Positions 21,640 through 33,005 of a stretch of DNA of 64,000 nucleotides are shown in pieces. The stretch's first letter is position 1. Every line of letters begins with the position of its first letter. Made by a program: the position numbers and the translations under genes. Under the pieces are notes generated by a model. It was not told the DNA's origin. It ran no database searches and saw nothing but the letters and a program-made list of their open reading frames with translations. The stretch covers positions 3,870,223-3,934,222 of the forward strand of contig NC_057866.1 of assembly GCF_019393635.1 (NCBI RefSeq). Reading direction: 5' to 3'. This DNA comes from Dromiciops gliroides. Taxonomy: Eukaryota; Chordata; Mammalia; Microbiotheria; Microbiotheriidae.

Positions 21640-22195
21640 GCTGCCCTTTCTCCTCAGAGTGTTTCTTTCAATTTCTATTTTACCTTCTGCTTCTAGAAAA
21701 TCAGGGCAATTTTTCCTGACAATTTCTTGGAAGATGATGTGGAAGCTCTTTCCTTGATTATGGTTTTCAGGTAGACAAATAATTTTCAAATTATATCTCC
21801 TGGATCTATTTCCCGGTCAGCAGTTTTTCCAAGAAGATATTTCACATTGCCCTCTATTTTTTTAATTCATTTGGATTTGCTTTATTGTGTTTTGGTTTCT
21901 CATAAAGTCACTAGCTTCTGTTTGTTCAATCCTAATTCTTAGGCAATTATTTTTGAAAGGAGCTTTTCCATTTGGCTTTTCAAGCTACTGACTTTTTTCT
22001 CATGTCTTTCCTGCATCACCCTCATTTCTCTTTCCATTTTTTTCCTCTACCTCTCTAACTTTATCTTCAAAGTCCTTTTAGAGCACCTCTAGGGCCTGAG
22101 ACCAATTCATATTTTTCTTGGAAGTTTTTGATATAAGGGCCCTGACGTTGCCATCCTCCTCTGTCTCCTTAGAGTTTTTGGCTCTGGTCTCCAGT
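21640..22195 (-). mobile_element. L1 ORF1 fragment, antisense
   Basis: The minus strand encodes KIICLPENHNQGKSFHIIFQ and CPDFLEAEGKIEIER, the core of L1 ORF1p, preceded (to the right) by coiled-coil-like sequence. Broken. Confidence 0.75.
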
Positions 22196-22369
22196 CAGAG
22201 TGGCAGAAGGTACTGCTGATGTGTAAGTAAGAAGGCTGATTGCATCTTTCAAGATGAGGAAATTTCCCAATGATGCATTTATTAGGGGAATTATGGAAAA
22301 GCCCCCAATTCCAAAGTGAGTTCAGTTGGTTGGGAAATGAGGAGATGCCTGAAGAGATAGTTCTTCTCT

Positions 22370-22890
22370 CTATTATTCTTGTTCAGTCATATCTGACTCT
22401 TTGTGGACCAGGCCATTCTATCCTCCATCTTTTGAAGTCTGTCCAAGTTCATGTTTATTGTTTCCATGATGATATCTATTCATCTTATCTTCTGCAGTTC
22501 CTTTTTCTTGTTGCCTCCAATCTTTTCCAACATCAAGGTCTTTTCCAATGAATCCTGTCTTCTCATTATGTGGCCAAAGTATTTAAGCATCAGCTTCAAT
22601 ATTTGACCTTCCATTGAATAGCCTGAATTTCTTCCTTTAAGTATTGAATAGTTGCTATCTGTGAGGTGGCTAAAGTTCTAGCTAAACTGTCTAAAAATCT
22701 AATGAGTGGTCACCAATAAATTAGAAGCTTTAGCAAGAGTTTAGACTTTTAAGCATTTATTAAGGAGCATACGAATTTGGTGAGGAGAGAGAAAGAGACC
22801 AAGATACCTTCATCTATCTATCTAAGGGAGCCAGTGTCTCTGCTCTGATTTGATCTCTTTGCCATCCAAGGGATTCTCAGAAATCTTGGC
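22370..22890 (-). mobile_element. RTE / BovB-like LINE 3' fragment, antisense, split by an LTR piece
   Basis: CATATCTGACTCTTTGTGGA, GTCTTTTCCAATGAATCCTG, ATTATGTGGCCAAAGTATTT, AAGCATCAGCTTCAATATTT and GATCTCTTTGCCATCCAAGG follow the BovB/RTE 3' end known from ruminants and marsupials. An LTR fragment sits at 22660-22846. Confidence 0.7.
22660..22846 (-). mobile_element. LTR fragment (same family as 23761-24186)
   Basis: TGTGAGGTGGCTAAAGTTCT onward matches the first ~185 bp of the larger LTR and ends inside the RTE. It shares the RTE flank on its left with that larger copy. Confidence 0.65.
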
Positions 22891-22899
22891 CCTGGATGT

Positions 22900-23027
22900 G
22901 TAAGGCAATTGGAGTTAAGTGACTTGCCCAGGGTGACACAGCTAGTAAGCATCTGATGTGTGACTTGAACCCACATCCTCTTGACTCCAGGGCCAGTGCT
23001 CAATCCAATGTACCACCTAGCTGCCCC
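22900..23027 (-). mobile_element. WSINE1-type SINE, antisense, diverged
   Basis: TTAAGTGACTTGCCCAGGGT to CACCTAGCTGCCCC. More diverged than most and without a long T-run. Confidence 0.8.
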
Positions 23028-23685
23028 ATAGGTACCACAGAAGAACATGACAAAGCAAAAAACCTGAATATCATAAGGTAAGAAATAATATAAGAAAATT
23101 GCCAAGAGTTCCTTAACAGAGAAAATGGAATATCAATATTGAAAGAATGCATAGATGGACTTTGAGGGTGGGGGGAAGGTTGTAAATTCACACACAAGAA
23201 ATTCTATACATGACCAGGAGAAAGACTTTTCAATAAAAAGAAAAGGAAATTTGCAAAACTATTCTCAATGGATTTTAAAATGCAGAAGGAGAGGTTGGGG
23301 GTAGGATAGTGTTCAATGAACCATACATTCATATGAATTAGATAAAGGAAGATAGAATGCAATTATACCCATGCACACACATGTGCCCATGTATAGACAC
23401 AAATATTTTAATAAAAATACAGTTAACTATAAAAATAAACAGTATATTGAAAAGGGAAGTGTGTGTGTGGAGAGTCTAAGAGGGAGAGAAGCAGAGTTAA
23501 AGGAATAGACATCGGCAATAAGAAACTAGAATAGTGGAGGGATAAAGATAAAGATAGGCCTAAAGGAAAGGGAAAAAAACTAGGTTTAGTGGTAGGATAA
23601 GTACATGGGAAAAGCTGTCAAAGACTAGAAGCAGAGAGGAAATATTTATGAGATTACAAGTGTCAAGAAAATCTCTCTCTAATTT
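23028..23685. other. No recognised gene or repeat
   Basis: AG-rich non-coding sequence between repeats. No open frame of interest. Confidence 0.3.
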
Positions 23686-23760
23686 AAGCATCAGCTTCAA
23701 TATTTGACCTTGCAGTGAATTGCCTGAATTAATTTCTTTAAGTATTGAATAGTTGCTATC

Positions 23761-24186
23761 TGTGAGGTGGCTAAAATTCTAGCTAGACTGTCTAAAAATC
23801 TAATGAATGGCAGCCAATAAATTAGAAGCTTTAGCAAGAGTTTAGACTTTTAAGCATTTATTAAGGAGCATAAGAATTTGGTGAGAAGAGAGAAAGAGAC
23901 GAAGATGCCTTCATCTATCTATCTAAGGGAGCCAGCATCTCTGTTCCACTCCATGCAAGGTCCCAGCAAAGGAGAGCCAGCCTTGACCCTTCTTCATCCC
24001 ACAGCTCCAAGCTAATTGGCCAGTAGCTTTGATCAACAGTACCCATGAGCAAATGTCACTTCCTGACACCAAGGAACTGACCTTCCAAACCACATGGTTT
24101 GTCCTCAGACATCTTCTCCTCATGGCAGAATTTTCCTACAGTATCTCTCCAGCAAGGGGGGGGGGGGCGTCACTCCAATTCTCACA
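23761..24186 (-). mobile_element. 3' LTR of a partial provirus, antisense
   Basis: Bounded by TGTGAGGTGG and ATTCTCACA. On the minus strand the base block directly upstream of the LTR is a purine run (CACAGGGGGGAC), the polypurine tract expected next to a 3' LTR. A poly(A) signal AATAAA is present in sense. Same family as 56894-57265. Confidence 0.7.
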
Positions 24187-25390
24187 GTCCCCCCTGTGCT
24201 TCAAGTGAAGAAACATGGTTTTCTCACATGAAGCAATAACATTGCACATGCTTATGACTAACTAAGTAAAGGTAATGAAAAGAGAAAAAGAAATTGAGTG
24301 ATGCATTGACAAAGACTAAAGGGGGCACTCCCTTTAGCAGGTGGACATTGCAAGCAGAAAAACTAACGGGGCACTCCCCTTTAGTAAGTGGACATCACAA
24401 ACAGTGTATACAATGTGAAAAAGAAAAACAGGAAAATGTCCACTCGAGTCTTTAGAAGTCTTTTCTCAGATGATTCTTGGGATGTCGTCTGGGTGTAGAC
24501 ATGGAATGGAAGTCTTTTAAGATGTTTCAGATGTGTGGGTGCTGGTAATGAGTCAGGCAAATTTCCTACAAAATTGAGCTTAACACAACTTTAAATAGCT
24601 TTGCTAATAATCAAATCAAACAATGAGAGTTCTCAAAAACATGTCTAAGGGAATTCAGAATCTTAGTTGTTACACATGAAACATATAATAAAATAATTGA
24701 AACATTCTCCTAAAACTTAATATTATTACACTCCTCTAAAACTTAATATTACTACAGTCCCCCTTGTGGAGGGTAACTTGATAAGACAATTGTGATATTA
24801 ATTTTAAAAATAATTTTTATCTTTCTTTCATCACTTTTTGCATCATCTGCCCAATTATCCTAATGCTATTATGAGAAATTAAAGAATCTAATATAATTGG
24901 TAACAGATATCAAGGCCAAATCCAAAACTGTATTTATCATGACACCTGAGATAATTATGGGGGTTACCAAAAAAGAACAGAGAAATGATGAGAGATGAGC
25001 ATTCCCACACTTGAGCAATATATACAGCCCATACAGTATGCCAGGCTTAAAATAAGTGGATGGAATATACATCCATGCCATAAAACATATTGGAGGAAAC
25101 TGAGTCAGGCTTAATCAGATGCATGGGATTGAGACAGCCATGACATCAGGCATATTGTAGGGGGAATAGAAGCCAGGTGTAGAATGAGATGGGTGGGATG
25201 AAAACTTCCAGCCATCTGTACAATATTGTGGGGAAATGGAGCCAAAAGAAGCCAACCTCAGCTCTTGCCAATGGCCATTCTCTCGTTCTTTCCCAAGGCA
25301 GTGCACTACCTGGACTTTGTGTGTGCTTCCCCTTCTGTGAGAGTCCAATGCCCACTCTTGTATGTATTCCTCTCATAGGTGAAGGCAATT
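24187..25390 (-). mobile_element. Probable internal region of the adjacent provirus, decayed
   Basis: Follows the polypurine tract at 24187-24199. Repeated CCCCCTTGTGGAGGG-type and CACTCCCTTTAG blocks are visible. Short minus-strand open frames near 24.87-25.08 and 25.15-25.39 kb could be remains of a 3' viral gene, but I cannot name it. Broken many times; no 5' LTR identified with certainty. Confidence 0.4.
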
Positions 25391-25752
25391 AATATCTTAA
25401 ATGGTAAGTTCCCATATTCCAAGTCTCATATGGATTTTAAAATTGAGGATAATCATGATTGCAAAAAATGTGAATGTACCTTGACTCAGAATATAATAAA
25501 CAATTTTGCAATAATTTCAAATAATGCTTTTTTTTTACTATGTATACAATTACTTTTGTGAAAAATCAGAATATTTTAATACAAGTTAAAACACAACACA
25601 ATCTTAAAAGAATAAGAATCTTTACAAAAATAAACCCATATTATTGAGTTCAAAATGTAGTTGTAATAGCATAAAAAAGAAACCCTTATGTAAACATTTT
25701 AATTAAATTTAAAAATTAAAAAGAATATATGCTTATCAAAAATAATACTTCT
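25391..25752. other. AT-rich non-coding sequence
   Basis: No gene recognised. The 25590-25690 part recurs at 26238-26337. Confidence 0.35.
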
Positions 25753-26337
25753 GGGGCAGCTAGGTGGTACACTGGATAAAGCACTGGCCCTGGATTCAGG
25801 AGGACCTGAGTTCAAATCTGGCCTCAGACACTTGACACTTACTAGCTGTGTGACCCTGGGCAAGTCACTTAACCCTCATTGCCCCACAAAAAAAAATAAT
25901 ACTTCTAAAATCAATTTACACTTGCTATGGCAACCAATTTGCCAGGGAAATGCTTTGTAGAGTTTGATCAAATAATCAGTTGAAAAAAACAAACAATTTA
26001 GAATATGGGAGAATAATACTTACAGAGTTAACATTGTATTATGAAATCAAAATCATCTTACATTGTTTCAAAAATAGAGATAAATGAATAGAACAAAATA
26101 CACATGGAAGAATAAAAGACAATGAAATTCAAACTGGTGAAATCTAAATGAATATGAACTTAACATTAATAAGAATATTACAAAATATAAATTTGATCAC
26201 ATGACTATAAAAAGCTTTTATAGGCATTCCCTTTTTTAAGCTAAGTATAAAACACAATCTTAAAAGCATGAAAATCTCTATGAAAATAAACCCATACTGT
26301 TAATTTCAAAATGTAGATGTAATAGCATAGAAATCCT
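25590..26337. repeat. Pair of ~100-bp direct repeats 650 bp apart
   Basis: AACACAATCTTAAAAG, AATAAACCCATA and AAAATGTAG recur in the same order at 25590-25690 and 26238-26337. The spacer holds a SINE. Confidence 0.6.
25753..25895 (+). mobile_element. WSINE1-type SINE
   Basis: GGGGCAGCTAGGTGGTACAC start, A-rich tail, target duplication AATAATACTTCT on both sides. Confidence 0.92.
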
Positions 26338-26349
26338 AATATACCACTA

Positions 26350-26890
26350 AGGAAGATGAAATTAAAGCCATTATATAGAGCTATTTCATCCAATTATATA
26401 CTAATATTTAACAATCTAAGTGAAATGGAAGAATGTTTACAAAAATATAAAGCGCCTAGATTTGCAGAAGGAGAAATAGAATGTCTAATAGACCTCTTTT
26501 AGGAAAAGAAATTGAACAGGCCATTAATGAGCTTCCTAAGAAAAAAGCACTAGGACCAGATGGATTTACAAGTTAATTCTATCAAACATTTAAAGATCAA
26601 CAAATTACAATATTAAATAAATTTTGGGGAATAATAGGCAAAGAAAGGATCCTACCAAACTCCTTTTATGAAACAATTATGATACTGATACCTAAGTTAG
26701 GAAGAATAAAAACAGAAGATTATAGACCTATTTCATCAATGAATATAGATGGAAAAAAGCTACATAAAATACTAGCTAAAAGATTACAACAATATGTTAC
26801 AAAGATTATACGTTATGCAAGAATGGTTTCATAGAAGGAAAACTATTAACATAATTTATTATATTAATAATGACAGTTAGAAAAAACCAC
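26350..26890 (+). mobile_element. L1 LINE fragment, ORF2 reverse transcriptase region
   Basis: AGGACCAGATGGATTTACAA, GATTATAGACCTATTTCATC and CTAGCTAAAAGATTACAACA match the L1 RT region also seen at 11.8-12.1 kb. Decayed. Confidence 0.75.
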
Positions 26891-27304
26891 ATGATTAGAC
26901 CATTCTGTACCTTGATTTCCAATTCTTAGCCAACACAAAAAGAGGTGTGTGGTTGAGATTTTCCTCAACCCTTTAGATATAAATGATTTAACTGTGATAA
27001 TAATCAGTATAGTATGGTGATTCAATATGGTTAAGTATTCTCTGGATATGTAAATTCTTTCTCTCTCTGCATATTTCAGTCTTGTCCTTCCATGTACCAT
27101 AACCAATGTTCTTCAACTCTATTTCAACTGTTCAATATGGGTTATGTACCAGCTTTGTTGTGATATCCCTTGGTCCATTGTGGTTAAACCACAACACCAA
27201 AAATAGTACTTCTCAGCTGAAGAAACCATCAGCATTGAGACTCATGACGATTGTGATGTTTAAAATCTAATGTGGGTCCTCATCTGCCACCCCCCCCCCC
27301 CAGT
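26891..27304. other. No recognised gene or repeat; C-run at its end
   Basis: Non-coding. A homopolymer of about 12 C lies near 27290. Confidence 0.3.
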
Positions 27305-27875
27305 TATGGGGGAAACTAGCTAAGATTTACTGATAAATTCAGCAAGAATTTAGGCTTCTGAGTATTTGTTTTTTTCATTTTGTTTTTGCAGGGCAATGAG
27401 GGTTAAGTGACTTGCCCAGGGTCACACAGCTAGTAAGTATCAAGTGTCTGAGGCCGGATTTGAACTCAGGTCCTCCTGAATCCAGGGCTGGTGCTTTATC
27501 CACTGCACCACCTAGCTGCCCCATTTTAAGTATTTATTAAAGAATAAAGACAACACATGTGGTCACCAATAACTTAGAAGCTTTAGCAAGAGTTTAGACT
27601 TTTAAGCATTTATTAAGGAGAAGAAGAATTTGGTGAAGAGAGAAAGGCCTAGATTCATCTATCAAAGAGAGACTGCATTTTTAGCTCCACTCTCCACCAG
27701 AGTCTAGAGGAAAGAAAGCAAGAGAGCCAGCCTCGCCCCCCTCTTCCTCTCACAAGCAAATATCACTTCCTGACACCAAAGAAAAGCCGCATGGCTTGTC
27801 CTCAGATGCCTTCTCCTCATGGTGGAGCTTTCCTATAGTAAGTCTCCAGCAGGTGGTGTCATTCCAATTGTTACA
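27305..27875 (-). mobile_element. Two adjoining LTR fragments of one family, split by a SINE
   Basis: 27555-27875 matches the LTR of 23761-24186 (TTAGCAAGAGTTTAGACTTT, TAAGCATTTATTAAGGAG, end at ATTGTTACA). 27305-27368 plus 27533-27554 is a more diverged start of the same LTR type. SINE at 27369-27532. Confidence 0.55.
27369..27532 (-). mobile_element. WSINE1-type SINE, antisense
   Basis: TTTTTGCAGGGCAATGAGGG through CACCTAGCTGCCCC. Inserted in an LTR fragment. Confidence 0.9.
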
Positions 27876-27879
27876 CTCT

Positions 27880-28295
27880 AAAAAAAAAAAAAAGCAGAAA
27901 AAAAATACTAAAAGGAAACTGGCCAAATCTCTTAGAACCAGAACTTAGAACAAATTAGAAGTAGAAAGTGTCCCCTGGTCACCTCAGGAGAGAAATCTCC
28001 AAATGCAAAATTCCAGGAACATGATGCTGGCCAGGCTGTTCGCTCTCTGGTGGGCTGCAAGACATCGGCGGTGGCAGGGAACTTCTCAGTGGAGTTTAGG
28101 AAGGCGAGGAAACCAGGAGAATGCTGTACACAGCAACAATAATATTGTTTGATGAGGATCTGTGAAGGACTTAACTATTCTCAGCAATACAATCATCCAA
28201 GACAATCCCAAAGGACTAATGAAGAAGCAGAGTATCCACCTCCAGAGAAAGAATTATTAATAATGAATTTCTTACAAAAAAAAAAAAAACAACAA
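27880..28295 (+). mobile_element. L1 fragments (5' piece joined to 3' end)
   Basis: 27.89-28.03 kb matches 195-340 of the window (ACTGGCCAAATCTCTTAGAA). 28.14-28.29 kb is an L1 3' part (TATTCTCAGCAATACAATCA, ending in an A-run). An internally deleted L1 is likely. Confidence 0.6.
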
Positions 28296-28855
28296 CAACC
28301 AGAGACCCAGTTTTAGTCCCTTCCTCTCCCCTCCCCCACTTCAGAAAGTCCAATTTTTTACTGGAATCTCATTTGGGGTGAGCCCAAGGGTACAATAGGC
28401 ATGGAGATTGATTCTTTTGTCTAGCTCTTTGAAGGATTGATGGGATTAATCCATGCCTAGATAATGGACTTTGAATAACTTTGGGAGAGTCCTTTGCACA
28501 CTTCCCTTTTATGTCACCTGTAGAGCTCATTTTAATGTGGACTACTTTCAAGTCATGTCAACCAATGGAATTGAATGATGCTAATTAATTAGCTTTGATC
28601 AATGTATAATGGCCCACCTCTATCTAAAGAAGGTAAGAAGCCTTGACCACTGGAGGGTTGCTCCATCTTGTCTCTCCCTCTTGGCTCAGAATGCTATCTC
28701 TTGGTTCAGTATGTAGGCCTGAAAGTATGAGGCTATGAGAAAGTTAGGGAGGCACACAGTCAATATTTTACTAATATATACTATTAATTAATAATAAATC
28801 CTTACTGCCAAAACGGGTGCAATAGCCATTAATATGCAAGTAGCAATAATATTAA
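28296..28855. other. No recognised gene or repeat
   Basis: Non-coding. Short open frames only. Confidence 0.3.
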
Positions 28856-28859
28856 AAAG

Positions 28860-29115
28860 TACAGTTTAGATACACTAATTAAAAAAACACAAACTGGTAT
28901 TGATTCAATACAGACTGAAGCATGTGATTTTTAACTTTCTTTTCTAGTATTCTTGTACAAAATAACTAATATGGAAATGTTTTGCATAATTGCATATGTA
29001 TAACCTAAATCTTGCTGCTTACCAACTCAGGAAGGCAGAAGGGGAAGGAGGGAGAGAGTGATAGAATTTGGAATTCAACACTTTAAATAAAAATGTTAAA
29101 AAATTTAAAATAATT
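28860..29115 (+). mobile_element. L1 LINE 3' UTR fragment
   Basis: TATGGAAATGTTTTGCATAA, GGAAGGCAGAAGGGGAAGGA and an AATAAAAATG end, like 58.4-58.57 kb. Confidence 0.65.
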
Positions 29116-29209
29116 TACAAAGTGCTCAACATCCTGCTTTAAAGTTGTGTGTCTTCACACTCATATGTTAGCAATTTTTAAAAACATTATTAAAAGATAG
29201 TTCTTTTCT

Positions 29210-30520
29210 TTCTTTTTTGAGGTATCAAAATGTTCTTATGTCCTTATTCTTCTTTTATAGTAAATTTCTAAAATCATGTCAGATGATCAACATGAACATA
29301 ATATTAAATCTTTACCTTATAGACTAATACAGGAGCACATCTGAGTTATTATAATAAGGTGCAGGTGTAAGATTTGAGGCACTTGGCTTAGAATTTTAGT
29401 CCTTTCTCTTTTCCAAACAACTGATCAACCAAGTATTTAGGCTTGGCATATATTACTAGATATCTCCTCCCATCTAAGTTAAGATGCTTTAATTTATCAC
29501 AATGGTATGACTATGCAAAGACTTGTGAAACCAGGATGTGATTCTGTTATTTAATGAATATTAACCTGCCTAAATTCTGTGTTAAGGAAAGCAATATCAG
29601 CACAGTTGATTATCTTAGAAGAATGGCTTTTGGTCTATCTTGTAAATGCCTTAAAAAGACATCTACTTGGTTTGGCATTATGCTTTTGAACATGGCTAGA
29701 AGCTGAAAATGGTTTTATTATAAATAACTTACTTGATGTGCACTCTGTTATACTGATCACTAACTATATTTATATAAACCATACCAGAAACTTTTCTTAC
29801 AATTACTCTGGCAACTTTTAAATGAATTCCTTTTTGTATTTTGTATTTGAGTTCATCTTCTTATAAAAAATGTTCCATTATTAATTCCTTAGTGGAATCT
29901 CATCCTCCTAATGGGGGAATGAATAATACCAATCACAAAAAATTGGATTCTAATTTTCTGTTTGAATCTGAGTTTCATATATATATGTATATATACACAC
30001 ATATATCTGTATATGAAATTCAGATAGAAATAGAAAAATAGAACTCAAAATTAGAATCCAATTGTCATCTCGATACATGTATACACATATATGCACACAC
30101 ATATGTGTATACATGTTCCTATATGTGTGTGTATGCATCAACATGACAATTGAACAACCTAAAATTGTAAAATCCCTGGTCGAATACTTTTGAAATTTCA
30201 TTTTCTAGTAATAGATACAAGGTATGAGATAATTTTCATTATCTGACCCAGGTATTGGCAAAGTAATTGTAAACTTGTGGTAAGATCAATTTTGTAGGTT
30301 TTTTTGTTTTGGTTTGGTTTTTTGGTTTTTTTTTTTTTAGCAGATAAGAGAATTTCTACAAGTGACCTCAGCTGGAGAAGAACTTAACTGAGACCACATT
30401 AGAATCACATGACAAATTCAGATGTTTCCAGAACAGAAGGAGACACATCCTTGACTTTTATTTTGTTGTTTACTTTTTCCCCTTTGCACCTTTTATCTGT
30501 AAGGTCTACTTATTAAAGGA
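29210..30520. other. Non-coding left part of unit 2
   Basis: 29.21-29.89 kb and 30.44-30.52 kb align with 50.05-50.8 kb. The middle (about 29.89-30.44 kb) is specific to unit 2 and includes two back-to-back palindromes. Confidence 0.5.
29940..30155. repeat. Two adjoining imperfect palindromes
   Basis: Arms 29940-29990 and 30009-30062 (AATTGGATTCTAATTTT against its complement AAAATTAGAATCCAATT) enclose a TA/CA-rich loop. A second palindrome, 30059-30155, starts AATTGTCAT and ends ATGACAATT. Absent from the aligned place in unit 3. Confidence 0.7.
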
Positions 30521-30524
30521 CATT

Positions 30525-31008
30525 GCCACAAGAGAGAATGTACTGCTTACAGGTGGAGGTATCTGGGAAAAAGCTGAGAGGACAATTTCAGACTCAAACT
30601 GAGGGTACAAAAGTTGGAAGAGTGCTCAAACTCTCTGGCAAATGTGGTCCTGAACTGAGGCAGAGTCTATATGGTTCAGAATGCCTCCTGAAGGTTGAGC
30701 TGCTGTACAGAGATTACCTGGATGGCTGAAAATGTTCACAACTGTTTGCTTTGCCAATTTTTTTCATGGAACTCTTAGATTTATTCTGTATTAGGGTCCT
30801 TGTTTCCCCTTGGTCTGTTTATAAATCATTTGTGTTTTGTGTTGTGGTGCTTGTATTTGTAACTCTAGTTCCTAGATCTCCCTCAATTCATAACCCCTTT
30901 CCCCCCACCCCCTGTGGGCTCCTGCTTAGCCACCACTCAGCAGGAAGCAGTAACAGAAGAGATGATCATAGTCCTTTTCCCCTGGGGTATATGAAAAGGG
31001 GGAAATGA
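30525..31008 (+). mobile_element. 3' internal end of an endogenous retrovirus
   Basis: Lies directly before an LTR. The final bases GAAAAGGGGGAAATGA are a polypurine tract. Upstream sequence may be the 3' end of an envelope-type gene, but I cannot confirm it. Old and broken, with most of the provirus missing. Confidence 0.5.
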
Positions 31009-31836
31009 TGTAGGAGGCAAAAAAGGGGTTAATGGAAAAACCTAAGACCCAAACTCTAGTTCAGATATTAGCTCCAAAAGGGAGTCAGACTCCAGTTAAT
31101 GGATAACTTACAAGTCAGGATGCCAGGTTCTCATAACCACAGAAATCAGTATCCACAACAGCAACAGAGGGAGCTAGGCCGAGGAGACCTGAAAACTATA
31201 ACAATAAAGGAATTGACAAGACTACAGAAGCTTAGACCAGAAATAATTGAAACATGAATATGTTTTGAAACTAACCATGGGAAACAGAGACATGTGCAGA
31301 AAAGGTCAAATTTGTCCCCAGATTCACCTTATGATGAGGAAACCCCAAAAACATGCCTCCAGAGAAAAAGGTACCTGCCTCAGGGGTTGGCTTAGGACCC
31401 CAGGAACTCCAAATTAGGATAAGCCCTCCCCTGTAACACCCCATGGTGGAGATTATTATATTGAGACTGATAAATCAATTTATCTATACTATAAATATAA
31501 CTGTCTTTCCTTTCCTTATTTGAGAGATATCTTGCCACTATTCTGGTTCTCTCCCTGTGATCATTCACAGTATTGCATAAAACTTGGGAAATTGAGTCAC
31601 CGAGTCTTGTAATTCTTTTGAGACAATCAATTTGACCCCAAATTCTATCCCACATCACTATAAAAGAGTTGTCCCCAGTCTGGTTGGAGGAGGAAATGTT
31701 CTAAACTTTCCTCCCAGCTGGGTTCTCTTGTACTGAATAAAACTGTTCTTTTATGTCTAGATCAGAATGTGAGGGTGAGTGCAATTATTTACAGAGGAAT
31801 ACCTAAGGACCCCCATCAACCATTTCCCCAGTGACA
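31009..31836 (+). mobile_element. LTR (about 828 bp) following the ERV 3' end
   Basis: Starts TGTAGGAGGC and ends CAGTGACA. A TATA-like CTATAAAAG lies near 31660 and GAATAAAACT near 31735. Its last part recurs at 6795-6917 in unit 1, and its body resembles the LTR at 33006-34230. Confidence 0.7.
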
Positions 31837-33005
31837 ATGATAAAGGGGATTGCCCCTTCTGATTTTGTCAAAGTACCATCCATCTTTCCCTTTTCCCCTT
31901 TCTTCCTTGCATTCTCTCCCCCCAGGACTTCCATAGTTAGAAACCCTCAATGAAGTGTTTGTTATAGTAGTTAGTGATTCATTGACAAAGAAGAGGCTCT
32001 CAAGAATCAAAAAGGGGAATATGATAAATTATTACTAATAAACAATAGCTTAGGGAAATTCAGAGGCTCTCTCCTCCTTTTAAACTCCCTTTTTTTTTTT
32101 TAAAAGGTCCTTTTCCCTGGAGGACATTACTGAGTGAGATTTCATTAAATCTCCACATCTTGATCCGATCCCACCCAACCATGCAAGGAATTTACTCTAG
32201 AATGGGAAAGGAAACTCTTGTTCTACTCAAGCTTGTGTGGAGGCAGATCATTTTGAGAAGATGGCTGGAGGCTTCTCTACTCAGGGGTCACTCCTACCCC
32301 CAAGATTGAAAAGAGAATACATTCTTCCAAATGATAGCACAAGGCTGGGTGGGGGTGGTCCAAGTGGAAATAATCTCTCTGTGCAGGGGTCAACTCTTTG
32401 CCCCATTGATCACCTATTATTTCAATCATATATAAGCTGTGATCCTTACCCCTATGGTTGTCCTTGGTCTGAGAGATGGCCAAATTACAATCCTTTTATT
32501 AATAATCTGATTGCTATCACTCAGAAATTATGTCTTTCAAATTTTTATTTGTCACAATGTACAGAAGATCTTTATCTGGTCCCTTCAGAACATGGATAGG
32601 AATTCCTTGAGAGGATCTTCTTGGCCTCTGGTATAATGATGAAATTCTCCCCTTTTTTGGTTGCCATCAGTGCTCTGAAATGGTACAAGACAGAACACAC
32701 TGTGCATGCTCTAAGGAATTGGCCCATTTTCAAGTTATATAAGGTGCTTTGCAAGTCTTCCTGTTAGTTACAATTATTATTCTATGCTAAAATAACATTT
32801 AACAACTTTTACCAAACTGCCCTTCAGAAACCCAGTTTATTCAGGAATACCTTCCTGAGCAATTTCTGGACCCCTTTCTGGTCAGTGGACAAGATGCTGC
32901 TGGCTGCTTTCTGGGCCCCTCCCTGAGATTAAACATTCTCCTTTCAGATTCAGATTTCTAAGTCAGTTCCATTGCTCCTGCATTCCCTTTCCAGGTAGTA
33001 TACAT
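31837..33005. other. Non-coding unit flank shared by units 2 and 3
   Basis: Aligns with 50.81-51.97 kb (for example AGGACATTACTG versus AGGACATTATTG, and CATTGATCACCTATT in both). Unit 1 keeps only the first ~250 bp. No coding signal conserved between copies. Confidence 0.5.
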
